From Streptomyces sp. L2 (GTDB lineage: Bacteria > Actinomycetota > Actinomycetes > Streptomycetales > Streptomycetaceae), in the NCBI RefSeq assembly GCF_004124325.1, contig NZ_QBDT01000001.1:6138001-6202000 (forward strand): a stretch of 64,000 nucleotides of DNA. The letters are read 5' to 3'. Below are positions 8,836 through 15,966 of the stretch, one piece after another; the stretch's first letter is position 1; each line of letters starts with the position of its first letter. The notes beneath the pieces were generated by a model that saw only the letters and a list, made by a program, of their open reading frames with translations, searched no databases and was not told the origin of the DNA. The position numbers were made by a program, and so were the translations under genes.

Positions 8836-9750
8836 TCACGGCGCGGCGAGCAGGGCCTCGTAGTGGGCCAGGAGGCGGGCGGTCGTTGCGGTGTCGGCGG
8901 GGCGCAGGGGGGTGCGGACCGGGCCGGCGGGGTGGTGGAGGTGGTTGAGGAGGGCCTTGGTGGTGACCGCGCCGGGGAGGGGGGTGTTCATCATCGCGTC
9001 GGTCAACGGGGTGAGGCGGAGCTGGAGTTCGGTGGCGCGGGCGGTGTCGCCCGCGTCGTAGGCGGCGAGGACGGCGGCGACGTGGGACGGGACCGCGTTC
9101 GCGATCGTGGACACGCAGCCGGCCGCGCCGACCGCGCGCAGCGCGAGGATGTGCTCGTCGCAGCCCGCGTAGTACGCCAGGTCCGTGCGGGCCAGGACCT
9201 TCTGGGTGCCGAGGACATCGTAGGAGCAGTCCTTGACCGCCACGATCCGCGGATGCGCGGCGAGCCGGATCATCGTGTCCGGCTCGATGCGGGTGCCGGT
9301 GCGGCCGGGGATGTCGTAGAGCATCACCGGGACCCGGCTCGCGTCGGCCACCTCCAGGAAGTGCGCCTCCACCGCGTCCTGCGGCGGCCTGCTGTAGTAC
9401 GGCGTCACCACCAGCACCCCGTCGGCGCCCGCCTCGCCGGCCGCGAGGGCCAGCTCGACGGTGTGCCGGGTGTCGGCGGTGCCGACGCCCGCGACCAGCG
9501 GCACCCGTGAGCCGACCGCGTCCCGTACGGCCGTGATCAGCTCCGCCTTCTCCGCGTCCGTCGTGGTCGGCGACTCGCCGGTGGTGCCGCTGAGCACCAG
9601 CCCGTCGCAGCCCTCCGCCACCAGGTGCCGGGCCAGCCGGCGGGCCCCGTCCGGGTCCAGCGCGCCCTGCGCGGTGAAGGGGGTGATCATCGCGCAGAGG
9701 ACGCGGCCGAAGGGCGGGCGGGGGCGGGGCGAGGGCGTGTCGGTCGTCAT
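8836..9750 (-). CDS. dapA: Dihydrodipicolinate synthase family aldolase (DapA-like)
   Basis: A 304-residue class I aldolase TIM barrel. DapA condenses pyruvate with aspartate semialdehyde in lysine synthesis. Visible motifs are GTTGESPTTTDAEK (dihydroxyacid/carboxylate loop), the catalytic tyrosine in MLYDIPGRTG and the Schiff-base lysine in IVAVKDCSYD. ATG 9750 is chosen by alignment of the barrel start; the frame extends upstream without a ribosome site. It may be a second, non-canonical DapA, since Streptomyces have several DHDPS paralogs; convergence with dapD fits a lysine role but does not prove it. Confidence 0.85.
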   Translation of the reverse strand: MTTDTPSPRPRPPFGRVLCAMITPFTAQGALDPDGARRLARHLVAEGCDGLVLSGTTGESPTTTDAEKAELITAVRDAVGSRVPLVAGVGTADTRHTVELALAAGEAGADGVLVVTPYYSRPPQDAVEAHFLEVADASRVPVMLYDIPGRTGTRIEPDTMIRLAAHPRIVAVKDCSYDVLGTQKVLARTDLAYYAGCDEHILALRAVGAAGCVSTIANAVPSHVAAVLAAYDAGDTARATELQLRLTPLTDAMMNTPLPGAVTTKALLNHLHHPAGPVRTPLRPADTATTARLLAHYEALLAAP

Positions 9751-9908
9751 GAAAGTAGTGTCGGCAGGACCGATCGTGTAGCTCCACTTAATTCTTCTAC
9801 GAGGTATTGATAAGCATTGCTGGGAGAGGTTGAGGCCCTGTGTCCAAGCCGGCCTCCGTGCGGCACCATGGAAGGAGGTCACACCGACGTCAGGTCATGG
9901 GAGGCACC

Positions 9909-10058
9909 ATGAAGCTCGGCAAGGCACTGGCCACCGGGGTCGCGGAGGAACGCCCGCTCGCCCGCGAGGGGGAGCGTGACCTCCCGGAGGAGATCACCGC
10001 CACCGAACCGGCCGCCGCGGCCGAACCGGCCCGCGAAGAGGTCCCGGCCGCCCGATGA
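9909..10058 (+). CDS. Small conserved hypothetical protein
   Basis: A 49-residue protein starting MKLGKALATGVAEERP, acidic and Ala/Glu-rich after that, with no membrane segment. ATG 9909 has a good ribosome site (GGGAGG, 7 bases upstream). The stop overlaps the next start (ATGA), so both are co-translated. I do not recognise a function. The 158 bases between it and the dapA-like gene hold only the divergent promoters. Confidence 0.6.
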   Translation: MKLGKALATGVAEERPLAREGERDLPEEITATEPAAAAEPAREEVPAAR

Positions 10059-10750
10059 GGCTACGGCTCCCCGCGGAACGCCCGACGGAGCCGCCGACCG
10101 GATACAAGATCGCCCACCCGGTGCTGTCCCAGGACGGCACCCGGGCCGGGTTCACCGGTGTGTCACTGGGCGGCACGCTGCCGTACGGCGTCCTCGACGA
10201 CGCGTCCTGCGTCTACGGCCGCAGGCACCGGACACCCGCGCGCCACTGCGCCTGCGGCTTCCACTGCCTGCACGACCGCACGGCCGCCGAAGCCCTGCTC
10301 TGCACCGCCGAGCACCGCACCGCCGTCCTGCTCGAAGTGGCCGTACTCGGCCGCTACATCCGCTTCGAACGCGGCTACCGCTCCTCCCGGCAGCGCGTGC
10401 GCACCGTGACCGTGGGCCCCTGCGCCTGCGGCGCGCCCGCCGCCGCCCTCGCCGACGCCGGCTGGGGCAGACCCGGCTGGCGGGCCCTCGCCCCCGCCTG
10501 CGCCGGATGCGTCCACGCGCGTCCGTCCCGCTCGCTCGCCGGATTCGCCCGGCTCGCCGGCGAGGGAGTGCGCGTCGTCGCGGGCACCGCCATCGGCGCA
10601 CCGCCCGGCGAAGCCGACGCCGCCGGCGGCGACCTCGGGGTGCCCGAACTCGTCGCGGAGGCCGCCCTGTTGCAGGCACGTCTCGACTGGTTCCAGACCC
10701 AGCTCGCCCACCTCGGTGAACGCGGGGGCGGCTCCGCCGGGCAGGGGTGA
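10055..10750 (+). CDS. Conserved hypothetical protein with CxC/CxxC motifs
   Basis: A 231-residue soluble protein of unknown function. Cysteine groups are seen as CACGFHCLH, CACGAP and CAGCVHA, which could bind zinc in ribbon-like folds. The C-terminus ends in a helix rich in Ala, Leu and Gln. Coupled to the small gene before it. The next gene starts 51 bases later, so co-transcription is possible. I recognise no family name. Confidence 0.65.
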   Translation: MRLRLPAERPTEPPTGYKIAHPVLSQDGTRAGFTGVSLGGTLPYGVLDDASCVYGRRHRTPARHCACGFHCLHDRTAAEALLCTAEHRTAVLLEVAVLGRYIRFERGYRSSRQRVRTVTVGPCACGAPAAALADAGWGRPGWRALAPACAGCVHARPSRSLAGFARLAGEGVRVVAGTAIGAPPGEADAAGGDLGVPELVAEAALLQARLDWFQTQLAHLGERGGGSAGQG

Positions 10751-10801
10751 CGACCGGGGGTCTGGGTACCCGGGGGTCCGTACCGAGAGGAGGCGGACAC
10801 C

Positions 10802-11221
10802 GTGACCGGGACCACGCACGTACGGCCCGCCGCTGACGGGCACCCTTCGGTGGGCGAGCTCGTCAGCCGGGCGACAGAACAGATATCCCTGCTCGCACGG
10901 CAGGAAGTGGCCCTCGCCAAGGAGGAGTTGGCGGAGAAGGGCCGCCGCGCCGGGCGCGGCGGCGGACTGCTCGGGGCGGCGGGCGCCGTCGGCTACGCCG
11001 GACTGCTCGTCCTGGCGGGGGCGGGCGTCGCCGCACTCTCACTGGTCCTGCCCGTGTGGGCGGCGGCGCTGATCATGACGGGCGTCCTCTTCGCCCTCGC
11101 CGGCCTGCTCGCGCTCACCGGGCGCGCCCAGCTGCGCCACGCCACACCGCCCACACCGCAGGCCACGCTCGGCAGCGTCAGGGCGGACGTCGAGGAGATC
11201 AAGGGAAGGGCACACCGATGA
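10802..11221 (+). CDS. Actinobacterial Holin-X (DUF1469) membrane protein
   Basis: A 139-residue protein of the Holin-X / DUF1469 family. An amphipathic N-terminal helix (SVGELVSRATEQISLLARQEVALAKEELAEKG) precedes two membrane helices at about residues 57-80 and 88-108. Despite the family name it is a chromosomal membrane protein with no prophage around it. GTG start. Overlaps the DUF3618 gene by four bases; the two families regularly occur together. Confidence 0.85.
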   Translation: MTGTTHVRPAADGHPSVGELVSRATEQISLLARQEVALAKEELAEKGRRAGRGGGLLGAAGAVGYAGLLVLAGAGVAALSLVLPVWAAALIMTGVLFALAGLLALTGRAQLRHATPPTPQATLGSVRADVEEIKGRAHR

Positions 11222-11766
11222 CGGACAGGAGCGCGCACGGCTCGGGCGCGAAGGGCCCCGACGAGCTGCGCCGGCAGATCGAGCGGACCCGCGGCCAGCT
11301 GGGCCACACGGTCGAGGAACTGGCCGCCAGGGCGGACGTCAAGGGCCGGGCCCGGGCCCGCGCCGTCGACCTCATGGACAAGGCCGGCGCGATGACCGTG
11401 CAACTGCGCAGCAGCGCCGCCCAGGCCGGCCACAGCGTGCAGGACCGCGCCACCCGGGCCGGACACCTGGTCCAGGAACGGGCCGGGCACGCCGGCCACA
11501 CCCTGGGCGACCGGGCCCATCGGGCCGGCCACGCCGTGCAGGACCGGACGGGCGGCACGGCGCACGGCCTGCAGAGCAGGGCCGGCAGCACCGTGCACAG
11601 CGTCCGCGACAGGGCCCGGCACGCGGGGCACGTCGCCGAGCGGCAGGCACCGCCGCTGCGGTACGTGTTCCAGAACCCCCGGCCCGTGCTGATCGCGGGC
11701 GCGGCCGTCGCCGTGGTCGTCACGGCCGCCGTCGCCATGCGGCGGAGGTCCACGGACAACGGCTGA
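11218..11766 (+). CDS. DUF3618 domain protein with single C-terminal membrane helix
   Basis: A 182-residue protein. DUF3618 (PDELRRQIERTRGQLGHTVEEL) is at residues 14-33, followed by about 100 residues of degenerate 11-residue repeats rich in Gly-His, Gln-Asp/Glu-Arg and Ala (GHSVQDRATRA, GHLVQERAGHA, GHTLGDRAHRA). A membrane helix near residues 160-175 ends the protein. The repeats look amphipathic, like membrane-surface or LEA-type helices. Probably works with the Holin-X neighbour at the membrane; the role is unknown. Confidence 0.82.
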   Translation: MTDRSAHGSGAKGPDELRRQIERTRGQLGHTVEELAARADVKGRARARAVDLMDKAGAMTVQLRSSAAQAGHSVQDRATRAGHLVQERAGHAGHTLGDRAHRAGHAVQDRTGGTAHGLQSRAGSTVHSVRDRARHAGHVAERQAPPLRYVFQNPRPVLIAGAAVAVVVTAAVAMRRRSTDNG

Positions 11767-11811
11767 CCCCGTCCGCGGGACCACGGCCCGACCGGGCCCG
11801 GAACGGCGAAC

Positions 11812-11852
11812 GTGCCCCCGGCCCGCCGCACGAGGCGGCGGGCCGGGGGCAC
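11812..11852. terminator. Bidirectional terminator
   Basis: A perfect 18-base-pair stem (11812-11829 with 11835-11852) with loop ACGAG lies between the convergent DUF3618 and nuclease genes. Confidence 0.9.
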
Positions 11853-11888
11853 AGGCACGGGCACCGGAGCACGCCGGCCCGGCGGGCG

Positions 11889-13715
11889 CTACGGACGGAA
11901 CCGAAGCACCTGCGGGTCGTGGTCGCTGATCTGGTCGTGGAACTCCGCGTTGATGTGCACGCTGTCGTACGCGAAGTCGTGGCCGCGCCGGATCGACGGG
12001 CTGATCAGGATCTGGTCCAGCACCTGCTCGTTGCCCTGGTAGTCGTAGGTGTAACGCTCGCTCCTGGGCAGCGACTTGATCGCCGACCACAGCACGCCGT
12101 CGTCCTGGAGAATCTGCGCCGTGCCGGAGAACTCGAAGTCGTTCATGTCGCCGAGCGCGATGACGTCCGCGTTCTTCTGGACGGACAGGATGTCCTTCGC
12201 GAACGCGTTCACCAGCGTCGCCTGCGCGTGCCGCTGGATCTCCGAGCTGCGGGTGGGCGGCTGGTACTGCGAGGTCAGCCCCTGGTCGCCGCCCTTGGAC
12301 GTGAGGTGGTTGCCGATCACGAAGACCGTCTTGCCGCGGAAGACGAACTGGCCGACCAGCGGCTTGCGGCTGTCCTTCCAGGCCGCGTCCGACGGCGCGA
12401 TCCGGCCCGGGGACGCCGTCAGCTGCGCCTTGCCGTGCACCTTGGTGACACCGACGGCGGTGGTGGAGTCGCCGCCCGCGCGGTCCACGAAGGACACCCG
12501 CTGCGGGTTGAACAGGAAGACGTTGCGGATGTTGCCGCCCGGCTCGCCGCCGTCCTGGTCGTTGACCGGGTTGATCGAGCGCCACTCGTAGTGCGGGCCG
12601 CCGGCCGCGACGATCGCGTCGATCAGCTTGTTCACGGTCGTGCTCGCGTCGACCGTGCCGTCGTCCTTGGCGCCGTTGTCGTCCTGGATCTCCTCCAGCG
12701 ACACGATGTCCGGGGACTGCAGGTTGTGCACGATCGCCGCGGCGTGCGCGTCGAAGGTGCCGTCGGACGGGTCGAGGTTCTCCACGTTGTACGTCGCCAC
12801 CGCCAGCTCGCGGTGCGACTGCTTCCGGGTGGTCTCCCGCTGCAGGCCACCGCTCTTGAGCGTGCCCAGCTCGCTCGCGACGAGGGTGTAGCCGCCGTAC
12901 TGGTTGAAGTCGAGCGGGCCGGTGGTGGTGCCGATGAGGGTGTCACCGACGTCCGCCTTCGGGAAGTCCGCGGTCGAACCCAGCGACTGGATCTGCAGCC
13001 GGCCGGTGTTCTGCCCGTCGTAGGAGCCGTACACCGTGCCGCCGCGCCGGTTGGCGTGCTCGTGCGGCTTCACCGTCACCCACAGCTCGCTGTACGGGTC
13101 GGTGCCCGTGACCACGCGGGCGTCGGCGACCTGGACGTTCATGCCCTCCAGGGACTCGTAGTAGTCCAGGGCGTACGTCGACGGCCGCAGCGGCAGCCCG
13201 TCGATGGAGCCGCCGGCGGCGGTGTCACCGGCCGGCGTGTACCGGGACGGCACCGAGCGGGCGTCGATCACCGTCGGCGCGGGGACCGCGTTGCCGGTGG
13301 ACACCGTGGTGATCGCCGGCTTGCTGATCTCCGTCAGCGACTGGTTCCCCGAGGACGTGCCGCCCGGGACGTACTCCGAGACCGTGCCGGACACCGTGAC
13401 CGAGTCGCCGACGGCGACCTTCGGGTTGGACCCGGTGTAGACGAACACGCCCTCGCTGGTCGCCGGGTCGTCGTCCGGGTTCGGGTCCTGGAACCAGAAG
13501 CCCTTCGAGGAGCCGTAGGAGCGCGTGGCCGTGACGATGCCGGGTACGTCCGCGACCTTCTGCCCGGCGAGCGGCGATATACGGGTCGTGCCCTGGATGT
13601 CATGGATGCGCACCGAGTCGGCGTGCGCGGGGGAGGTGAGGACGACGGCGGACGCCGCGCTGCAGACGGCGGCGACGGTGAGCGCGGCGAGGCGCGCGGA
13701 AGACCTGCTCGGCAA
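11889..13715 (-). CDS. Secreted endonuclease/exonuclease/phosphatase family protein (ExeM/NucH-like)
   Basis: A 608-residue exported protein. The TTG at 13715 is chosen as start: it has a strong ribosome site (GGAGGGATCCC) and gives a normal signal peptide ending SPAHADS (about residue 35). An N-terminal OB-fold nuclease-like region (residues 40-280) precedes a C-terminal EEP domain. EEP motifs are TYNVENL, SLEEIQDD, IGNHLTSKG, ALGDMNDF and SDHDPQVLRF. Such proteins are extracellular DNases or phosphodiesterases, often expressed on phosphate or nucleic acid scavenging. Longer starts upstream would add a cytosolic extension before the signal peptide and are less likely. Confidence 0.88.
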   Translation of the reverse strand: MPSRSSARLAALTVAAVCSAASAVVLTSPAHADSVRIHDIQGTTRISPLAGQKVADVPGIVTATRSYGSSKGFWFQDPNPDDDPATSEGVFVYTGSNPKVAVGDSVTVSGTVSEYVPGGTSSGNQSLTEISKPAITTVSTGNAVPAPTVIDARSVPSRYTPAGDTAAGGSIDGLPLRPSTYALDYYESLEGMNVQVADARVVTGTDPYSELWVTVKPHEHANRRGGTVYGSYDGQNTGRLQIQSLGSTADFPKADVGDTLIGTTTGPLDFNQYGGYTLVASELGTLKSGGLQRETTRKQSHRELAVATYNVENLDPSDGTFDAHAAAIVHNLQSPDIVSLEEIQDDNGAKDDGTVDASTTVNKLIDAIVAAGGPHYEWRSINPVNDQDGGEPGGNIRNVFLFNPQRVSFVDRAGGDSTTAVGVTKVHGKAQLTASPGRIAPSDAAWKDSRKPLVGQFVFRGKTVFVIGNHLTSKGGDQGLTSQYQPPTRSSEIQRHAQATLVNAFAKDILSVQKNADVIALGDMNDFEFSGTAQILQDDGVLWSAIKSLPRSERYTYDYQGNEQVLDQILISPSIRRGHDFAYDSVHINAEFHDQISDHDPQVLRFRP

Positions 13716-13997
13716 GGGATCCCTCCGGGGACGTGCGTGAGCGCCGGGACGAGGGTGGAACGGCTGTGTGCGGGGCTGGTAGCCCTGTGTGACACGCGTA
13801 GCGAAGAGTGAACAGTTGTCCCCCCAACTTCTACGCGCGTCAATCTCCTGCTTGGGCCCCGCAGTTGTCAAGGTTTCGGCCATGCACGGAAGCTGACGAG
13901 GAGATGAACCGGGCGGCATGGGTGGAAATCCGTCTAGGCTGAGCGGTTGAGTCGCCACGGCCGCGTCGTGCGTCCGAGTCCCGAGGAGAACCAGCCG

Positions 13998-15425
13998 ATG
14001 TCAGACAGCTCCCCCCTGCCGCCCGTACGGCTGCACCCCGAAGCGGAGCTGGCGCGCGCCGCCCTGTCCACCCCGTTGCTCTCCCGCGCCGCCCGGCTCG
14101 CCCGCTGGGCCGGCCCCGGGACCCGCGTGGACGCCGGTGGCGGGCTGGTGGAGGAGCAGCTTCCGGCCGCCGCCGAGGAACTGGGGCTCACCGGCGACGA
14201 CGCGGCCGCCTACGCGAGCGAGGCGTGGCGGGTCGCCCTGGACGCCGGGCTGGTGGAGATCGCCGACGAGGAGACCGGCACCGTCGCCGCCGGGCCGGAA
14301 CTGGCGCGGCTCACCGGCGGATCCCCGCACGACGTCCTCGCGGTGTGGCTCGCCGGACTGGAGACGGTCGTCGCCGACGCGACCGTGCCCGACCTGGACG
14401 GGCTCGCCGAGGTCCTGGAGGAGGGCGGCGAGGTCGATTTCTCGTCACTCGACTGGGACCCCGAGGCCGAGGCCGAGTTCCTCGACGGCGTCCTCGGCAA
14501 CCTCTACCTGCTGACGGTCAGTGAGGACGGTCCCGGCGAGAGCCCGGTGCCGCTGCCCGCCCTCGCCGCCTCCATGATCGTGCCCAGCGACATGGGCGAG
14601 CCCACCAACGACGTCCTGGAGCAGGTCTCCGACGCGATGATGCGGCTCGACGACCAGTTCCGGATGCTGGAGCCGGCCGGACTGGTGGAGTACCAGCCGG
14701 TCGACGAGGCCCTGATGGCCGACGCCGACGAGGAGCCCGCCGCACCCGTCGACGACACCGACGTCGCCCGCTACGGCATGGTCCGGCTGACCCCGCTCGG
14801 CCTGTACGGGCTCCGGGCACGGCTGCTGGAGGCCGGCGTCGAGGCGCCCGCGGTCGGCGAACTCGCCGAGAAGGGCGCCGACGCGCTGCTCTCCGGCACC
14901 GCCCGGTTCGGTCAGTCGGCCGCCCAGGCCGAGACCGAGCAGTGGCTGACCCGGCGCGAACCCCTCGCCGCCGCCGCCGAGTTGCTGGCCGCGGCCCGCG
15001 GCGCGGACATCGGCGCGCCGCTGCGCAGGCTCCGCTGCCAGCAGGCACTGTCCCTGGTCGGCGCGGAGGCCGAACCGGCCCTGCGGGACGTCCTCGACGA
15101 CCCTGAACTGGGCGGCCTCGCCCGGGTGTGGCTCAGCGAACGCGGCACCCCGGACGTGCCCGCCCCGTCGGAGCAGCTCGTCTTCTGGCTGACCATCGAC
15201 ACGATCGCCGCCCAGCTGGCCGCCGAGGGCAACTCGGAGGAGCTGCAACTGCTCGTCGAGGGGCTGGCCGGCCAGCACAGCGGATTCTTCGCGGTCGCCT
15301 GGCGCGTGGACCACCCGGCGACCGCCGACGTCCTGGAGGCGATGGGGCGGCTCCACCCCGACAAGAAGGTGGCGAAGGAAGCGCGGAAGGCGGCCTTCAA
15401 GGCGCGGTCTCAACAGGGGGGTTGA
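13998..15425 (+). CDS. Conserved hypothetical protein, acidic, helical
   Basis: A 475-residue soluble protein rich in Ala, Glu and Leu, likely an all-helical repeat fold in its C-terminal half. I do not recognise a family. ATG 13998 follows a ribosome site (GAGGAG). A TAGGCT hexamer (13935-13940) 58 bases upstream is a plausible -10. The end of the protein (PDKKVAKEARKAAFKARSQ) is basic and could bind nucleic acid. It ends 111 bases before the tRNA-like RNAs of the Ro60 locus. Confidence 0.7.
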   Translation: MSDSSPLPPVRLHPEAELARAALSTPLLSRAARLARWAGPGTRVDAGGGLVEEQLPAAAEELGLTGDDAAAYASEAWRVALDAGLVEIADEETGTVAAGPELARLTGGSPHDVLAVWLAGLETVVADATVPDLDGLAEVLEEGGEVDFSSLDWDPEAEAEFLDGVLGNLYLLTVSEDGPGESPVPLPALAASMIVPSDMGEPTNDVLEQVSDAMMRLDDQFRMLEPAGLVEYQPVDEALMADADEEPAAPVDDTDVARYGMVRLTPLGLYGLRARLLEAGVEAPAVGELAEKGADALLSGTARFGQSAAQAETEQWLTRREPLAAAAELLAAARGADIGAPLRRLRCQQALSLVGAEAEPALRDVLDDPELGGLARVWLSERGTPDVPAPSEQLVFWLTIDTIAAQLAAEGNSEELQLLVEGLAGQHSGFFAVAWRVDHPATADVLEAMGRLHPDKKVAKEARKAAFKARSQQGG

Positions 15426-15456
15426 GCGCAGGGGTTGCGCAGGGGTCGAGCGGACA

Positions 15457-15480
15457 GTCGAAGAAGGGCACCTCTTCGGC
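15457..15480 (+). terminator. Possible terminator before Y RNA-like genes
   Basis: GTCGAAGA (15457-15464) and TCTTCGGC (15473-15480) form an 8-pair stem with one G-T wobble and an 8-base loop, 31 bases after the upstream gene. No T-tract. Confidence 0.4.
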
Positions 15481-15517
15481 TCCGATAATTCGCTCGCCCT
15501 ACCCGCGGCCCCTCTCC

Positions 15518-15523
15518 TAGAGT
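15518..15523 (+). promoter_or_regulatory. Candidate -10 for first Y RNA-like gene
   Basis: TAGAGT fits the Streptomyces TAnnnT -10 form and would start transcription near 15530, just ahead of the first RNA. No clear -35 hexamer is seen. Confidence 0.3.
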
Positions 15524-15535
15524 GATCCACGTCCA

Positions 15536-15655
15536 GGTGCGAAGGCAGGACCTACTTCCACTCTTAATGGGGAGGCCGCGGGTTCGAATCCCGCCACCGG
15601 CTCAACGGGCCGGTGTAGCTCAGAGGCAGAGCACCAAACGTCGGTTCCGCCGCCC
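15536..15655 (+). ncRNA. YrlA/Y RNA-like, permuted tRNA-like RNA, copy 1
   Basis: About 120 bases fold into a tRNA shape in permuted order. A T-arm comes first (stem GCGGG/CCCGC at 15578-15582 and 15590-15594, loop TTCGAAT). The 3' acceptor strand CACCGGC (15595-15601), a 7-base loop and the 5' acceptor strand GCCGGTG (15609-15615) follow, then T-A, and a D-arm (GCTC 15618-15621 with GAGC 15629-15632). Where an anticodon arm would be, outer strands GGCAGGACC (15544-15552) and GGTTCCGCC (15643-15651) pair with one A-C mismatch. Bacterial Y RNAs (YrlA) have this tRNA-mimic module and a closing stem bound by Ro60. A Ro60 gene lies downstream. Confidence 0.8.
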
Positions 15656-15699
15656 TCGATCTCTGGACACCGAAAACTTCACGCACCTCCCGGTGCGCC

Positions 15700-15715
15700 G
15701 GAAGCGGCTCCTTCC
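15700..15715 (+). terminator. Possible hairpin after first Y RNA-like gene
   Basis: GGAAG and CTTCC (15700-15704, 15711-15715) close a 6-base loop and are followed by CTTTC. A weak terminator or processing hairpin. Confidence 0.25.
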
Positions 15716-15779
15716 CTTTCCTGGAATCACCTGCCGCGGCCGAATCGATCTCGGGGGGCGCGGCACATGGTGGGTGCCC

Positions 15780-15897
15780 GGTGCGCAGGCAGCGGTTACT
15801 TCATCGGATCGGACGGGTGCGGGTTCGAGTCCCGCCACCGGCTTTCAGCCGGTGTAGCTCAATGGGTAGAGCATCTGGCTAAAGTCCGCCGCCGACC
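15780..15897 (+). ncRNA. YrlA/Y RNA-like, permuted tRNA-like RNA, copy 2
   Basis: A second copy with the same order: T-arm (GCGGG/CCCGC at 15819-15823 and 15831-15835, loop TTCGAGT), acceptor 3' strand CACCGGC (15836-15842), loop TTTCA, acceptor 5' strand GCCGGTG (15848-15854), T-A, and D-arm (GCTC 15857-15860, GAGC 15869-15872). The closing strands GGCAGCGG (15788-15795) and CCGCCGCC (15886-15893) differ from copy 1 but pair at the same positions with the same A-C mismatch, so the stem is supported by covariation. GGTGCG.AGGCAG and TACTTC are shared 5' blocks. It ends 69 bases before the Ro60 start codon. Confidence 0.8.
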
Positions 15898-15966
15898 CCG
15901 GATCTCGGGCACCTTCCATTTGCCGCGCCTCCCTCCGAAAAGCAAGCGAATTCGGGGGAATTCATC

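Noticed and set aside
10802..11221. Prophage remnant, suggested by the holin-family name
   Set aside because: No other phage genes, integrase or att sites are nearby. Holin-X proteins are common chromosomal membrane proteins.
11919..13811. 630-codon plus-strand frame opposite the nuclease gene
   Set aside because: Antisense shadow; composition is typical of complement frames and the minus-strand gene has clear motifs and a signal peptide.
15536..15897. Normal tRNA genes (T-arm, acceptor and D-arm motifs)
   Set aside because: The halves are in the wrong order, there is no anticodon arm between D and T arms, and no CCA position. They fit Y RNA mimics better.
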